From Methylomicrobium sp. wino1 (lineage in GTDB: Bacteria > Pseudomonadota > Gammaproteobacteria > Methylococcales > Methylomonadaceae), in assembly GCF_003932755.1 (NCBI RefSeq), contig NZ_CP024202.1, positions 4,774,001-4,838,000 on the forward strand: 64,000 nucleotides of DNA, read 5' to 3'. Position numbers and translations under genes: made by a program. The notes below the pieces were generated by a model that ran no database searches, was not told where the DNA came from, and worked only from the letters and a program-made list of their open reading frames with translations. Position 1 is the first letter of the stretch. Every line of letters starts with the position of its first letter. This document shows positions 9,667 to 18,774 of the stretch, in pieces.

Positions 9667-9689
9667 CTCCAGCGTGGGAAACAGCATGT

Positions 9690-9780
9690 AATCCGTATGC
9701 AGTGTAGCGGAATACGGGAATGGCGTGGCTTCGAACGCCCCGGATTGCGCTACGCTCCATCCGGGCTACGCTGCTAAGCA
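9690..9780. repeat. CGTAGCCCG-type dispersed repeat
   Basis: A block reading GTGTAGCGGAATACGGGAAT, then GGATTGCGCTACGCTCCATCC and GGGCTACG. The inverted counterpart is at 2885-2965, and a shorter relative lies at about 55505-55555. Such blocks are common extragenic palindromes in gammaproteobacteria. No coding sense. Confidence 0.6.
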
Positions 9781-9839
9781 ACATTTCCCCTTTCACCTTT
9801 CACCATGCTCCTTTCACCTTCCACTTTTTTCCCTTAAGT

Positions 9840-10072
9840 AAATAATTTCATTCTGTGTTTGACATTATTTTAGGTTAGAATAGCCAGTTTTTTGAAACTG
9901 GATGAGAAAAAGACTACGCCGGAACTTTCTGATTCTCATCAGTGCCCGGCCTTCGGCTTGCTGTGATATCCGAATTCCAGCCATTCGTTGCAGGGAAAAG
10001 CCTACTTTCAGGACAATATCTTGGGAGTCCGTCGAAAAAAATTTTTAATGCCTTAACCTTTAGAGTAACAAC
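9840..10072 (+). promoter_or_regulatory. Long leader and probable promoter of the EF-G gene
   Basis: AT-rich sequence with TTGACA at about 9859 and TAGAAT near 9875 precedes a leader of roughly 190 bases. The spacing between those two boxes is too short for one sigma-70 promoter, so the exact promoter is unresolved. CCAGTTTTTTGAAACTGG (about 9884-9901) is a 7-bp hairpin. The leader lacks an obvious ORF; a weak AGAGTAACAAC precedes the ATG. Confidence 0.35.
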
Positions 10073-12157
10073 ATGACAGACCTATCGCATTACAGAAACA
10101 TCGGCATCTTCGCTCACGTCGATGCTGGCAAAACCACGACTACCGAGCGTATTTTAAAACTCACCGGAAAAATCCATAAACTAGGCGAAGTTCACGAAGG
10201 TGAATCGACCATGGACTTCATGGATCAAGAAGCCGAGCGCGGCATTACGATTCAATCCGCGGCAACCACTTGTTTCTGGAAAGACCACCGTTTCAATATC
10301 ATCGATACGCCCGGTCACGTTGACTTCACGATTGAAGTTTACCGCTCACTGAAGGTTCTCGACGGCGGCGTCGGCGTTTTCTGCGGTTCCGGCGGCGTGG
10401 AGCCTCAATCGGAAACCAACTGGCGTTATGCAAATGATTCTAAGGTTGCCCGTGTCATTTATGTCAACAAACTAGACCGTATCGGCGCCGATTTCTACCG
10501 TGTCGTCAAACAGGTTGAAAAAGTTTTAGGTGCAAATCCTATCGTCATGACACTGCCGATCGGAACCGAAGACCAGTTTGTCGGGGTTGTCGACCTGTTG
10601 ACCGAAAAAGCTTGGGTCTGGGATAACTCCGGCGATCCGATGAATTACGAAATTCAAGACATCCCTGCCGGCATGCTCGAAGACGTCAAACAATGGCGTG
10701 CGGAATTGATCGAAAAAGCCGTTGAGCAAGACGATGACGTCATGGAAAAATATCTGGAAGGCGAAGAGCCCGATATCGACACACTGAAACGCTGCATCCG
10801 CAAAGGCACGATCGAACTGAACTTATTCCCGACCTATTGCGGATCGTCGTTCAAAAACAAAGGCGTGCAACTAGTTCTGGATGCAGTTGTCGACTATTTG
10901 CCAAGCCCTACCGAAGTCAATCCACAACCTGAAGTTGACCTGGAAGGCAACGAAACCGGTAATTTTGCTATCGTCGATCCAAACCGTCCTCTGCGCGCAT
11001 TGGCGTTCAAAATCATGGACGACCGATACGGAGCATTGACGTTCATTCGCATTTATTCAGGTCAATTGGGGAAAGGCACGACTGTGCTGAACACTTATAC
11101 CGGAAAAACTGAACGTATCGGCCGTATCGTCGAAATGCATGCCGATTCGCGCGAAGAAGTTGAATCTGCGCAAGCCGGCGATATCGTCGCGGTATTGGGC
11201 ATGAAAAACGTCCAAACCGGACATACCTTGTGCGATCCGAAAGATCCGGCTACATTAGAACCGATGGTATTCCCCGACCCCGTTATCTCGATGGCAGTCG
11301 CACCGAAAGATAAAGGCGCGTCCGAAAAATTGGGCGTCGCGCTGGGCAAAATGATTCAAGAAGATCCTTCATTCCGCGTCGAAACCGATATCGACAGCGG
11401 CGAAACGATCCTGAAAGGTATGGGCGAACTGCATCTCGATATCAAGGTCGACATTCTGCGCAGAACGCACGGCGTCGATGTTATCGTCGGCAAGCCGCAA
11501 GTGGCATACCGAGAAACCATCACGCAACGCGTCGAAGACAGCTACACGCATAAAAAACAATCGGGTGGTTCCGGTCAATACGGGAAAATCGACTATTTCA
11601 TCGAACCGGGCGAACCGGGCAGCGGTTTCGTTTTCGAATCGAAAGTTGTCGGCGGTAACGTACCGAAAGAATACTGGCCTGCTATTCAAAAAGGTTTTGA
11701 ACTGAGCATGGTCAAAGGCGTACTGGCCGGCTACCCTTGCTTGGACTTCAAAGTTACACTGGTCGACGGCGCCTTCCATGCGGTCGACTCATCGGCTATC
11801 GCGTTCGAAATCGCCGCGAAAGCCGCTTATCGTCAATCGATTCCGAAAGCCGGCCCGCAATTAATCGAGCCGATCATGAAAATCGACGTATTTACCCCGG
11901 AAGATCATGTCGGTGACGTCATCGGCGACTTGAACCGCCGTCGCGGCATGATCAAATCTCAAGAAGCCGGCGTAACGGGCGTTCGTATCAAGGCCGAAGC
12001 ACCGTTGAGCGAAATGTTCGGTTATATCGGCGACCTGCGTACAATGACCTCGGGACGCGGTCAATTTTCGATGGAATTCTCCCATTATCTGCCGTGTCCG
12101 AAAAACGTAGCGGACGAAGTCATTAAGGAAACTTTAGAACGCAACGCGAAAAAGTAA
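10073..12157 (+). CDS. fusA: Translation elongation factor G (stand-alone copy)
   Basis: 694 residues, full length. It is the translocation GTPase of the ribosome. G1 is [10 protein letters not shown]3 DTPGHVDF, G4 NKLD; the C-terminal domains carry [15 protein letters not shown]. It is not in a str operon (no rpsL, rpsG or tuf nearby), which suggests a second EF-G paralogue. The N terminus [17 protein letters not shown] and the [15 protein letters not shown] stretch are like EF-G2/FusB of gammaproteobacteria. A strong terminator follows. Whether it acts in translocation, recycling or stress cannot be told here. Confidence 0.9.
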   Translation: MTDLSHYRNIGIFAHVDAGKTTTTERILKLTGKIHKLGEVHEGESTMDFMDQEAERGITIQSAATTCFWKDHRFNIIDTPGHVDFTIEVYRSLKVLDGGVGVFCGSGGVEPQSETNWRYANDSKVARVIYVNKLDRIGADFYRVVKQVEKVLGANPIVMTLPIGTEDQFVGVVDLLTEKAWVWDNSGDPMNYEIQDIPAGMLEDVKQWRAELIEKAVEQDDDVMEKYLEGEEPDIDTLKRCIRKGTIELNLFPTYCGSSFKNKGVQLVLDAVVDYLPSPTEVNPQPEVDLEGNETGNFAIVDPNRPLRALAFKIMDDRYGALTFIRIYSGQLGKGTTVLNTYTGKTERIGRIVEMHADSREEVESAQAGDIVAVLGMKNVQTGHTLCDPKDPATLEPMVFPDPVISMAVAPKDKGASEKLGVALGKMIQEDPSFRVETDIDSGETILKGMGELHLDIKVDILRRTHGVDVIVGKPQVAYRETITQRVEDSYTHKKQSGGSGQYGKIDYFIEPGEPGSGFVFESKVVGGNVPKEYWPAIQKGFELSMVKGVLAGYPCLDFKVTLVDGAFHAVDSSAIAFEIAAKAAYRQSIPKAGPQLIEPIMKIDVFTPEDHVGDVIGDLNRRRGMIKSQEAGVTGVRIKAEAPLSEMFGYIGDLRTMTSGRGQFSMEFSHYLPCPKNVADEVIKETLERNAKK

Positions 12158-12174
12158 GTCTTCTTTATTTGAAT

Positions 12175-12212
12175 GATTGCCGGACGAACCTCTCGTCCGG
12201 CAATTTATTTTT
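12175..12212 (+). terminator. Rho-independent terminator after EF-G
   Basis: ATTGCCGGACGA pairs perfectly with TCGTCCGGCAAT (12 bp, 6-base loop), followed by a T-rich run. It ends the EF-G transcript and separates it from the DUF1704 gene. Confidence 0.85.
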
Positions 12213-12324
12213 ACTCTCTTTTCCTACTATCGCACTCATTTCCGGCAGCTTCCGCCGATAATCTTTTGCTCTTCGATCAGAATATCAGTAAGCTCGGCAT
12301 TATCGCTCTATCAGGAACACAGCC

Positions 12325-13656
12325 GTGGCTCATTCATCCTATCGGGAACGCCTGCTGGCACTTTCCAACCGTCTCATTCAAATTCAAAAACCGATTCAAA
12401 TTCTCGATTCCATAAAATGGCCGCGCGACTTTCGCGAACAATTTTTCGCCGGCGGGTCTAATTTTCTCCCGCCCGCCAACCGGGAGTTCTATCAATATCA
12501 AGCACCGAGTTTCGACGTAGACAGCATATACGCCTCGCTGAAAGAATTAAATCGAGACATTACCAAAAACCTGGGGCGCAACGACTCGCTCGGCTCGATT
12601 CTGCAAAATACTGTTAGCCAATATATGCGCGTGATCGATTTATTGCGTAGTCGCGGCACTCCCGATTTTTTAACCCATAGCCAAGCGTTGTATGGCTCGG
12701 CGCGCGATCATTTGCTTCGCGATAATAAAACACTTCTAGAACTCGGCGAACGATTGTGCGCCATTTTTTCGCTACCCGGCGCCAAACATCTTAACCGCGC
12801 TCACCCGAAAGAAATAAACGCCGAAACAGCAGTAGTGTCGCTCAGGCAACGCTTGTCAAGCCATTTCGACGATGGCGCCTTGAGCGTCGTTTTGAGTGAC
12901 GGCATCGTTTCCGATGCATCGGCCGGCGGGGACAAAATCAAGATTAATAATAACGCTTGGTTTTCCGAGCTCGATTTAAAAGTATTGGAGGTTCATGAAG
13001 GCTGGGTGCATGTCGGCACTACACTGAACGGAAGATTACAACCGTGGGCCACCTGGCTCAGCGTCGGTTCACCGCGCATCACCGCGACACAAGAAGGCTT
13101 GGCCGTATTAATCGAAACCCTAACTTTCAGCTCTTTTCCCGATCGCGCTCGACGCATCAGCGACCGAGTCATTGCGATCGATCTGGCCGAACAAGGCGCC
13201 GATTTCATCGAAGTTTACCGTTACTTCCTGGAACGAGAAGTAAGCCCTCATGACAGTTACACGATCGCTCAGCGCGTGTTTCGCGGCGGTATGGTCGAAG
13301 GTGGCGCGTGTTTCACGAAAGACCTATCCTATGTTCGTGGCTTTATCGAATTAGTTAACTTCATTCGTAGCGCAACGCTGGAAGGCGTGCCGGAAATTCT
13401 GCCTATGCTGTTCGTCGGCAAGGTCACGCTGGACGACATCCCTATTCTTTATGAACACTATTTAGATGGCTTAATTGCAGAACCAAAGTATCTGCCCCCC
13501 ATGTTCAGGGATCTCAACGGACTTTATGTCTGGTTCGGTTTTGCCTCGGGCATCGCTCAAATCAACATCGAAAATGTGCAGGCTCATTTCAGTCAGCTAT
13601 TTCAAAATCTACCGCGAACGCCCGATCAAGCGTCCGAAGATGCCGAAATCGATTAA
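12325..13656 (+). CDS. DUF1704 (QEGLA motif) metallopeptidase-like protein
   Basis: 443 residues. It has the ATQEGLAVL motif that names the family (flavohemoglobin expression-modulating QEGLA motif protein, DUF1704) and an upstream HEGWVHVGTTLNG that resembles a zinc HExxH site with His ligands. Eukaryotic relatives of this fold (MATCAP) are tubulin carboxypeptidases, so a metallopeptidase role is plausible but unproven in bacteria. The start is GTG with AGGA about 9 bases upstream. No signal peptide. It lies alone between EF-G and the MlaC-like gene. Confidence 0.82.
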   Translation: MAHSSYRERLLALSNRLIQIQKPIQILDSIKWPRDFREQFFAGGSNFLPPANREFYQYQAPSFDVDSIYASLKELNRDITKNLGRNDSLGSILQNTVSQYMRVIDLLRSRGTPDFLTHSQALYGSARDHLLRDNKTLLELGERLCAIFSLPGAKHLNRAHPKEINAETAVVSLRQRLSSHFDDGALSVVLSDGIVSDASAGGDKIKINNNAWFSELDLKVLEVHEGWVHVGTTLNGRLQPWATWLSVGSPRITATQEGLAVLIETLTFSSFPDRARRISDRVIAIDLAEQGADFIEVYRYFLEREVSPHDSYTIAQRVFRGGMVEGGACFTKDLSYVRGFIELVNFIRSATLEGVPEILPMLFVGKVTLDDIPILYEHYLDGLIAEPKYLPPMFRDLNGLYVWFGFASGIAQINIENVQAHFSQLFQNLPRTPDQASEDAEID

Positions 13657-13676
13657 CATCGAACGACAACGAAACA

Positions 13677-13742
13677 TCACACCTAAATTCCATAATCTAT
13701 TGGGTAAGATCAATATGCTTCGTTGATTTAAGCGCTGTATTA
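13677..13742. repeat. Decayed copy of the CACCTAAATT hairpin
   Basis: ACCTAAATTCCATAATC resembles the left arm of the window-wide hairpin, and GATTTAAGCGCTGTATTAACGCC its right arm and flank, but with several mismatches. It is an older copy just after the DUF1704 stop. Confidence 0.5.
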
Positions 13743-13927
13743 ACGCCATTCATGGGCTAGCAAAGGGTATATAATACTTCGGTGCTTCTGTGGTTAGATG
13801 CTTTCTTTTGGAATTATCAAAAATCGATGTTTTGATGCAAAATCGTAATAAAATACAGCTAATTTTCCTTGGCTTGTAATTCGTAATACTATAGCGCTTT
13901 AAATTTACTTTTTCCCGGAGACTTTTC

Positions 13928-14545
13928 ATGCACAACAGGCGTTCGCTGTCACTACTCTTTTTTTTGATTTGTTTGGTCACGACTTTGTACCCGCTTAATG
14001 CCGCAGCTAATCTGACCCCGCCTCAACAAATCATTCAAAACAGCTCGGATAGAATCCAACAGACGCTCAGTCAGCCTCTCTATCGCAACGATTTTGCTAG
14101 AGCCACTCAATTTGTCGATGGTGTGGTCGGCGATTTCGTGGACATGGAAAGAGTCGCGATTTTGGTTTTAGGCCGACATATCCGCCAAGCCACCCCAGCT
14201 CAAAGACAACAATTTATAAAAGAATTCAGAACTTTACTGGTAAGAACTTATACTAAGGCATTTCAAGAATATACCGACTGGCAGATTACTTTCTCACCCC
14301 AGGTCAGCGGTGAAGATCCAACTAGAACCATTGTTCGAACCATCGTCGATCAACCAGGTCAGCAACCCATCGATATTAACTATCGAATGATGAAAAACAG
14401 AAGCGGCGATTGGAAAGTTTTCGATATCCTGATCGAGGGCGTCAGCCTCGTCACTAATTACCGATCGACTTTCAACAGGGAAATAACCCAAACGGGATCT
14501 ATCGATGGCGTTATCAAAATGTTGGTCGATCGTAACAGACGCTAA
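13928..14545 (+). CDS. mlaC: MlaC/Ttg2D family phospholipid-binding protein
   Basis: 205 residues with a signal peptide (about 1-26, ending LNAAA). MlaC is the periplasmic lipid carrier of the Mla retrograde phospholipid pathway. Family features seen: FARATQFVDGVVGDFVDMERVAILVLG, then QRQQFIKEFRTLLVRTYTKAF and the C-terminal DWKVFDILIEGVSLVTNYRSTF. Length is usual. No mlaD/E/F neighbours, so it may be a stand-alone paralogue such as the hopanoid-linked HpnM type. Good SD (CCGGAGAC) upstream. Confidence 0.85.
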   Translation: MHNRRSLSLLFFLICLVTTLYPLNAAANLTPPQQIIQNSSDRIQQTLSQPLYRNDFARATQFVDGVVGDFVDMERVAILVLGRHIRQATPAQRQQFIKEFRTLLVRTYTKAFQEYTDWQITFSPQVSGEDPTRTIVRTIVDQPGQQPIDINYRMMKNRSGDWKVFDILIEGVSLVTNYRSTFNREITQTGSIDGVIKMLVDRNRR

Positions 14546-14562
14546 GTCCACTTAAGTAATGA

Positions 14563-14605
14563 GCCGATCAAGAGGAGAGCGAATTCAACGCTCTCCCTAT
14601 TCGGC
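14563..14605 (+). terminator. Strong hairpin after the MlaC-like gene
   Basis: GCCGA and TCGGC close an outer stem and GGAGAGCG pairs with CGCTCTCC inside. The T-run is weak, so it may be a leaky terminator or RNA-stabilising hairpin. Confidence 0.5.
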
Positions 14606-14640
14606 CTTTACTGTCGCGCTGAAAAACAAAAAATAATGCC

Positions 14641-15165
14641 ATGCAACTTGCAATCACCGTACTTGGAAAACGCCAATCTCAATATATCGAGCCTATCCTA
14701 GCCGCCGTTAGCCGGTGTAAGTGTAGTGTCGCTGAAATACGATCGACTGACTTGGCCGAATCTACAGCCGCCTATCTATTAATCGAAGGTAATTGGAACC
14801 ATATTGCCAAACTCGAAAATCTACTCGAAACCCTACAAAAACAACTAAAAATTCACATTCATAAAGCACGGCAAGAAAAAACGGGGACACCCAAATCCGG
14901 CCTACCCTATACTCTCGAAGCAATGAGTCTGGATCAAAACGACATCATTCTATCTATCGTAACCTTTCTGGCTGAACGAAACATCGCGATAGAGGAAATC
15001 AAAGGCTACCGCTACCCCGCTCCCTATATTCAAACACCGGTTTTTTCGACACAACTCATCATTATTATTCCATCGGAACAACGCTTGCTCCAACTTCGAG
15101 AGGATTTTCTCGATTTTTGCGATCAGTTGAATCTCGATGCCATTCTCGAACCCATTAAACGCTAA
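14641..15165 (+). CDS. GcvR-like protein with two ACT domains
   Basis: 174 residues. It resembles the glycine cleavage system transcriptional repressor GcvR: MQLAITVLGKRQSQYIEPI opens the first ACT-like domain and the second begins near residue 98 (DIILSIVTFLAERNIAIEEI). GcvR acts by binding glycine and GcvA. The bcp gene follows 9 bases downstream, the same order as gcvR-bcp in E. coli, which supports the call. Sequence divergence leaves ligand and partner uncertain. Confidence 0.75.
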   Translation: MQLAITVLGKRQSQYIEPILAAVSRCKCSVAEIRSTDLAESTAAYLLIEGNWNHIAKLENLLETLQKQLKIHIHKARQEKTGTPKSGLPYTLEAMSLDQNDIILSIVTFLAERNIAIEEIKGYRYPAPYIQTPVFSTQLIIIIPSEQRLLQLREDFLDFCDQLNLDAILEPIKR

Positions 15166-15174
15166 CTGATTATT

Positions 15175-15648
15175 ATGACAACACTTAGCATAGGCACCTC
15201 CGCGCCCAATTTCGAAGCCGCCGCAACCGGCGATAAAACCATAGCACTCTCCGACTTTTTAGGAAAAAATGTCGTTATCTACTTTTATCCAAAAGATAAC
15301 ACGCCCGGATGTACGCAGGAAGGTATCGCTTTTCGCGACCATATTGACGAATTTAACGCATTCAATACGGCCATTCTCGGCGTTTCGCGAGATTCGGTTA
15401 AAGTTCACGAAGGCTTTAAGTGCAAACAAGCATTCCCGTTCGACTTGCTGTCCGACCCGGATGAAACCCTATGCAACTTGTTTGGCGTAATCAAGATGAA
15501 GAACATGTACGGCAAACAAGTCCGAGGCATCGAACGCAGCACTTTTTTGATTGATGAGCAAGGCATCCTAAGACATGAGTGGCGCGGCGTAAAAGTCAAA
15601 AACCATGTCGCAGAAGTCCTGCAAGAACTCAAAATCTTGACACAATAA
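15175..15648 (+). CDS. bcp: Thioredoxin-dependent thiol peroxidase, Bcp/PrxQ family
   Basis: 157 residues. It reduces hydroperoxides through a peroxidatic Cys in the motif NTPGCTQE near residue 46. The usual resolving Cys five residues later is absent (GI instead), so it would work as a 1-Cys form or use another Cys (FKCKQAF, ETLCNLF). Other family motifs: FYPKDNTPG, FLIDEQGIL. It is the second gene of a probable gcvR-like/bcp operon. Confidence 0.9.
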   Translation: MTTLSIGTSAPNFEAAATGDKTIALSDFLGKNVVIYFYPKDNTPGCTQEGIAFRDHIDEFNAFNTAILGVSRDSVKVHEGFKCKQAFPFDLLSDPDETLCNLFGVIKMKNMYGKQVRGIERSTFLIDEQGILRHEWRGVKVKNHVAEVLQELKILTQ

Positions 15649-15704
15649 TATAATCATCGCATCAAATTCGGTTTTTTGCTTGCCCCCGGTCCTCTCCCGA
15701 GGGA

Positions 15705-15742
15705 ACGAATGCGCCGAAACTTGAAGTGCGAAAGGTATAATT
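15705..15742. repeat. Repeat end abutting the PIN-PhoH gene
   Basis: GCCGAAACTTGAAGTGCGAAAGGTATAATT is the inverted form of the end at 5983 (shown in parts: GAAGTGCGAAAGG then TATAATT). It supplies an AAAGG that could serve as ribosome binding site 9 bases before the ATG at 15744. Confidence 0.55.
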
Positions 15743-15743
15743 A

Positions 15744-17156
15744 ATGAATATTCAAAGCTCACCAAAACTCAAATTGTTCGTACTTGACACTAACGTGCTG
15801 ATGCACGATCCCGCCGCGATTTTCCGTTTTCAGGAACACAACATATTTATTCCTATGGTCGTACTCGAAGAACTCGATCATAGCAAAAGAGGGCTATCTG
15901 AAGTCGCCCGAAACGTCCGCCAGGTCAGCCGTTTTTTGGACGAACTGATTCAGGGTGCGACCTCCGAATCTATTGAAGACGGCTTTCCTCTTTCGCGTAT
16001 CGAACACGCCCCCGATAGCGACATACAGTTCGGACGCCTTTATTTCCAGACTCGTCAACTCACTTCTATGCTGCCCGACTCGATGCCGGGCCATATTGCC
16101 GACAATTCGATTCTGGTCGTCGTGCTAGCTTTAACGCAAAAATATCCCGATACCAATATCACCCTGGTGTCGAAAGACATCAACATGCGCATCAAGGCGG
16201 CGGCGCTCGGATTACATGCCGAGGATTACCATAACGACCAAACACTTGATGATATCGAACTACTGTATCGAGGATCGGCCGTTCTCGAGTCGGATTTCTG
16301 GGATATTCATGGCAGTAAGATGGAGTCTTGGCAGGAGAACGACCGAACATTTTACAAGCTGCAAGGACCTCTCGTTAGCGAATGGTATCCGAATCAGTAT
16401 TTATATATGGATAACGACAGCGACTTCGAAGCCATCGTCAGAAGCTGCGACGGGAAAAGCGCCGTACTCGAACTGGCGCACGACTACCGAACGCCTCATA
16501 ACAATGTATGGGGAATCACTGCCAAAAACCGCGAACAGAATTTCGCCCTCAATGTGCTACTCGACCCGGAGATCGATTTTGTAACGCTTTTAGGCACGGC
16601 GGGCACCGGTAAAACCCTATTGGCATTGGCAGCCGGTCTGGAATTAACTCTGGAAGAAAAAATCTACAACGAAATCATCATGACCCGGGAAACCATTCCG
16701 GTCGGAGAAGACATCGGCTTTTTGCCCGGTACCGAAGAAGAAAAAATGGCGCCGTGGATGGGCGCTTTAATGGACAATCTGGAACTATTAGGCAGCCGCT
16801 CCGGACACAACGAATGGCAACAAGGCGCAACCAGCAACCTAGTCATGAACCGGATCAAAATCAGGTCGCTCAATTTCATGCGCGGACGCACCTTTCTCAG
16901 CCGCTATTTGATCATCGACGAAGCGCAAAACCTGACCTCCAAGCAAATGAAAACACTGATCACCCGAGCCGGTCCCGGCACTAAAATCATTTGCATCGGT
17001 AACCTGGGCCAAATCGATACACCCTATTTAACGGCCACCACATCGGGGCTCACCTATATTGTCGACCGTTTCAAGACCTGGCCGCATGCCGCGCACATCA
17101 CCTTGAAACAAGGCGAAAGATCGCGACTAGCCGATTACGCGTCGGAGATTCTATAA
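15744..17156 (+). CDS. PIN domain - PhoH ATPase fusion (YlaK type)
   Basis: 470 residues. The N-terminal PIN domain (about 9-150) starts VLDTNVLMHDP and includes LEELDHSK, the acidic nuclease residues. A PhoH ATPase domain follows, with Walker A GTAGTGKT near residue 286 and Walker B YLIIDEAQN near 388. The family (PhoH2-like) is thought to act on RNA in an ATP-dependent way. Length is typical. Its ATG directly follows a dispersed-repeat end that carries the presumptive SD. Confidence 0.88.
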   Translation: MNIQSSPKLKLFVLDTNVLMHDPAAIFRFQEHNIFIPMVVLEELDHSKRGLSEVARNVRQVSRFLDELIQGATSESIEDGFPLSRIEHAPDSDIQFGRLYFQTRQLTSMLPDSMPGHIADNSILVVVLALTQKYPDTNITLVSKDINMRIKAAALGLHAEDYHNDQTLDDIELLYRGSAVLESDFWDIHGSKMESWQENDRTFYKLQGPLVSEWYPNQYLYMDNDSDFEAIVRSCDGKSAVLELAHDYRTPHNNVWGITAKNREQNFALNVLLDPEIDFVTLLGTAGTGKTLLALAAGLELTLEEKIYNEIIMTRETIPVGEDIGFLPGTEEEKMAPWMGALMDNLELLGSRSGHNEWQQGATSNLVMNRIKIRSLNFMRGRTFLSRYLIIDEAQNLTSKQMKTLITRAGPGTKIICIGNLGQIDTPYLTATTSGLTYIVDRFKTWPHAAHITLKQGERSRLADYASEIL

Positions 17157-17194
17157 GCCTAACGATCTTAAATATGCATGACGGGCTTTGCAAT

Positions 17195-17626
17195 GGCTAT
17201 GTTCGCGTTAATAGTTGATACTTTTGAACTTAAAGCCAACATGAAGCCCAAGGATACAACTCTGAATAACTTTCCTTTATTCAATATCGCGCTAATGGTT
17301 GTAAGGAGGGTACGGTTGCTCGATTGACAGGTGTCGGCGGCAGGGCAGATTTTTGCTCCTGCAAAATCTGCATTCATGCCATCCTTGGCAATCAGTCGCC
17401 GCCGTCAAGCCTACACGGACGTATTTACCCAGCACCTAAATTATCTATGTAATCAATCATGGCCAATAGACTATGGAATTTAGGTGCTGGGTTTACGGCG
17501 TCCTGTCAAGCGAGTAATCGTACCCTCTTCCACGCTCAGTTTATTGGAAAGCAATCATTGACTATTTCCTAAATGGTTTATCTAGTAGGAAAGAGAACCG
17601 TTTCAACTGCTAACGCGAACATAGCC
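17195..17626. repeat. 432-bp inverted-repeat element with a nested repeat
   Basis: The ends match for about 24 bases: GGCTATGTTCGCGTTAATAG at 17195 and, inverted, the same motif ending at 17626 (CTAACGCGAACATAGCC). It belongs to the same family as the element at 37108 and the lone end at 57177. Nested inside, GGTACGGTTGCTCGATTGAC (about 17309) and its inverted partner near 17525 bound another repeat holding the CCCAGCACCTAAATT hairpin (17428-17491). The right end touches the stop codon of the next gene. No clear target duplication. Confidence 0.65.
17428..17491. repeat. CCCAGCACCTAAATT hairpin copy
   Basis: Perfect 15-base arms enclosing about 34 bases that include ATGGCC. It is flanked by GGACGTATTTA on the left and TTTACGGCGTCC on the right, which themselves pair weakly. 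Part of the nested element around it. Confidence 0.75.
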
Positions 17627-17627
17627 T

Positions 17628-18728
17628 TCAAAAAGCCGTATTCAATCCGCTATCGCCGACTTTAGGCCAAGCTCTAATCACCGCTTTAACCACAGTAGCC
17701 AACGGAATGGCGAAAAATACCCCCCAAAACCCCCACAAGCCGCCGAAAAACAAAATAGCAATGATAATCGCAACCGGATGCAAATTAACCGCCTCGGAAA
17801 ACAGCAAAGGTACCAACACGACTCCATCCAATGTCTGAATGACTGCATATGCAATCAAAACATACATAAACTCATCCGTAGTCAATCCCCATTGAAAAAA
17901 TGCCACGCCTAATACCGGAATAGTGACCAAGGTAGCACCGACATAAGGAATGATCACCGACAGTCCTACCAGAAAGGAAAGCAAGACGGCGTAATTCAGG
18001 TTCATCGATGAAAAAGTAATATAACAAGCCGACATCAAAATAATGATTTCAGCGAGCTTACCTCTTATATAGTTGCCGATCTGGCTGTTCACTTCCATCC
18101 ACACGTTTTGAGTCAACAACCGATCCCGCGGCATAAACTGTCCGATCCAGCCGACTATGATCGATTTGTCCTTCAAAAAAAAGAACACCATCATCGGCAC
18201 CAAAAACAAATAAACAATTGCTGTCATGATCCCGACCAACGATGCGGCCGACATCGTCACCAAATCCTGACCGTAACTCAATAATTTGTCCTGAATAATC
18301 AGCGTGATTTCCTTGACCCTTTCCTTAGACAACAACTGAGGATACAACTCCAGCATTCTAATGATTTCACGCTGAATACTTTTAATGATTTCAGGAAGAT
18401 GATTGACGAACGCAAAAGCTTGCTCCGACAACATCGGTATCAAGATAAAAATCAAAAAACCGAATACGGCTATAAATCCTATAAAAACCATATGCACGGC
18501 AACTAGGCGCGGCATTTTGAGCGATACAGCCTTTTGCACCAGTCCTTCTAATAAATAAGCAATCACTACCGCAGCAAATACCGGCATCAGAAAATCGGAC
18601 AAGGAAACCACCAAAATCAAACTCAATAAAATGATTATTAGCAGCGCCATTGCCTGAGAATTAGGCAGAATGCGTTTTAAACTATTTTTAAGAAAATCGA
18701 AATAAGAAAATTCGGCTTGTGAAGTCAT
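17628..18728 (-). CDS. AI-2E family (PerM-like) membrane transporter
   Basis: 366 residues with about eight hydrophobic segments in the usual AI-2E/PerM layout: three N-terminal segments, a hydrophilic loop (about 95-165, ending SKERVKEITLIIQ), then the C-terminal half with VGLSVIIPYVGATLVTIPV and DGVVLVPLLFSEAVNLHPV, which is the family signature. Substrates are not established for most members. Its stop codon directly abuts the inverted-repeat element at 17195-17626. glgX lies 46 bases upstream on the same strand. Confidence 0.87.
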   Translation of the reverse strand: MTSQAEFSYFDFLKNSLKRILPNSQAMALLIIILLSLILVVSLSDFLMPVFAAVVIAYLLEGLVQKAVSLKMPRLVAVHMVFIGFIAVFGFLIFILIPMLSEQAFAFVNHLPEIIKSIQREIIRMLELYPQLLSKERVKEITLIIQDKLLSYGQDLVTMSAASLVGIMTAIVYLFLVPMMVFFFLKDKSIIVGWIGQFMPRDRLLTQNVWMEVNSQIGNYIRGKLAEIIILMSACYITFSSMNLNYAVLLSFLVGLSVIIPYVGATLVTIPVLGVAFFQWGLTTDEFMYVLIAYAVIQTLDGVVLVPLLFSEAVNLHPVAIIIAILFFGGLWGFWGVFFAIPLATVVKAVIRAWPKVGDSGLNTAF

Positions 18729-18774
18729 TATTTATCTAATAGTTATTATTATTCTCCGGACATTCTACCGGATG

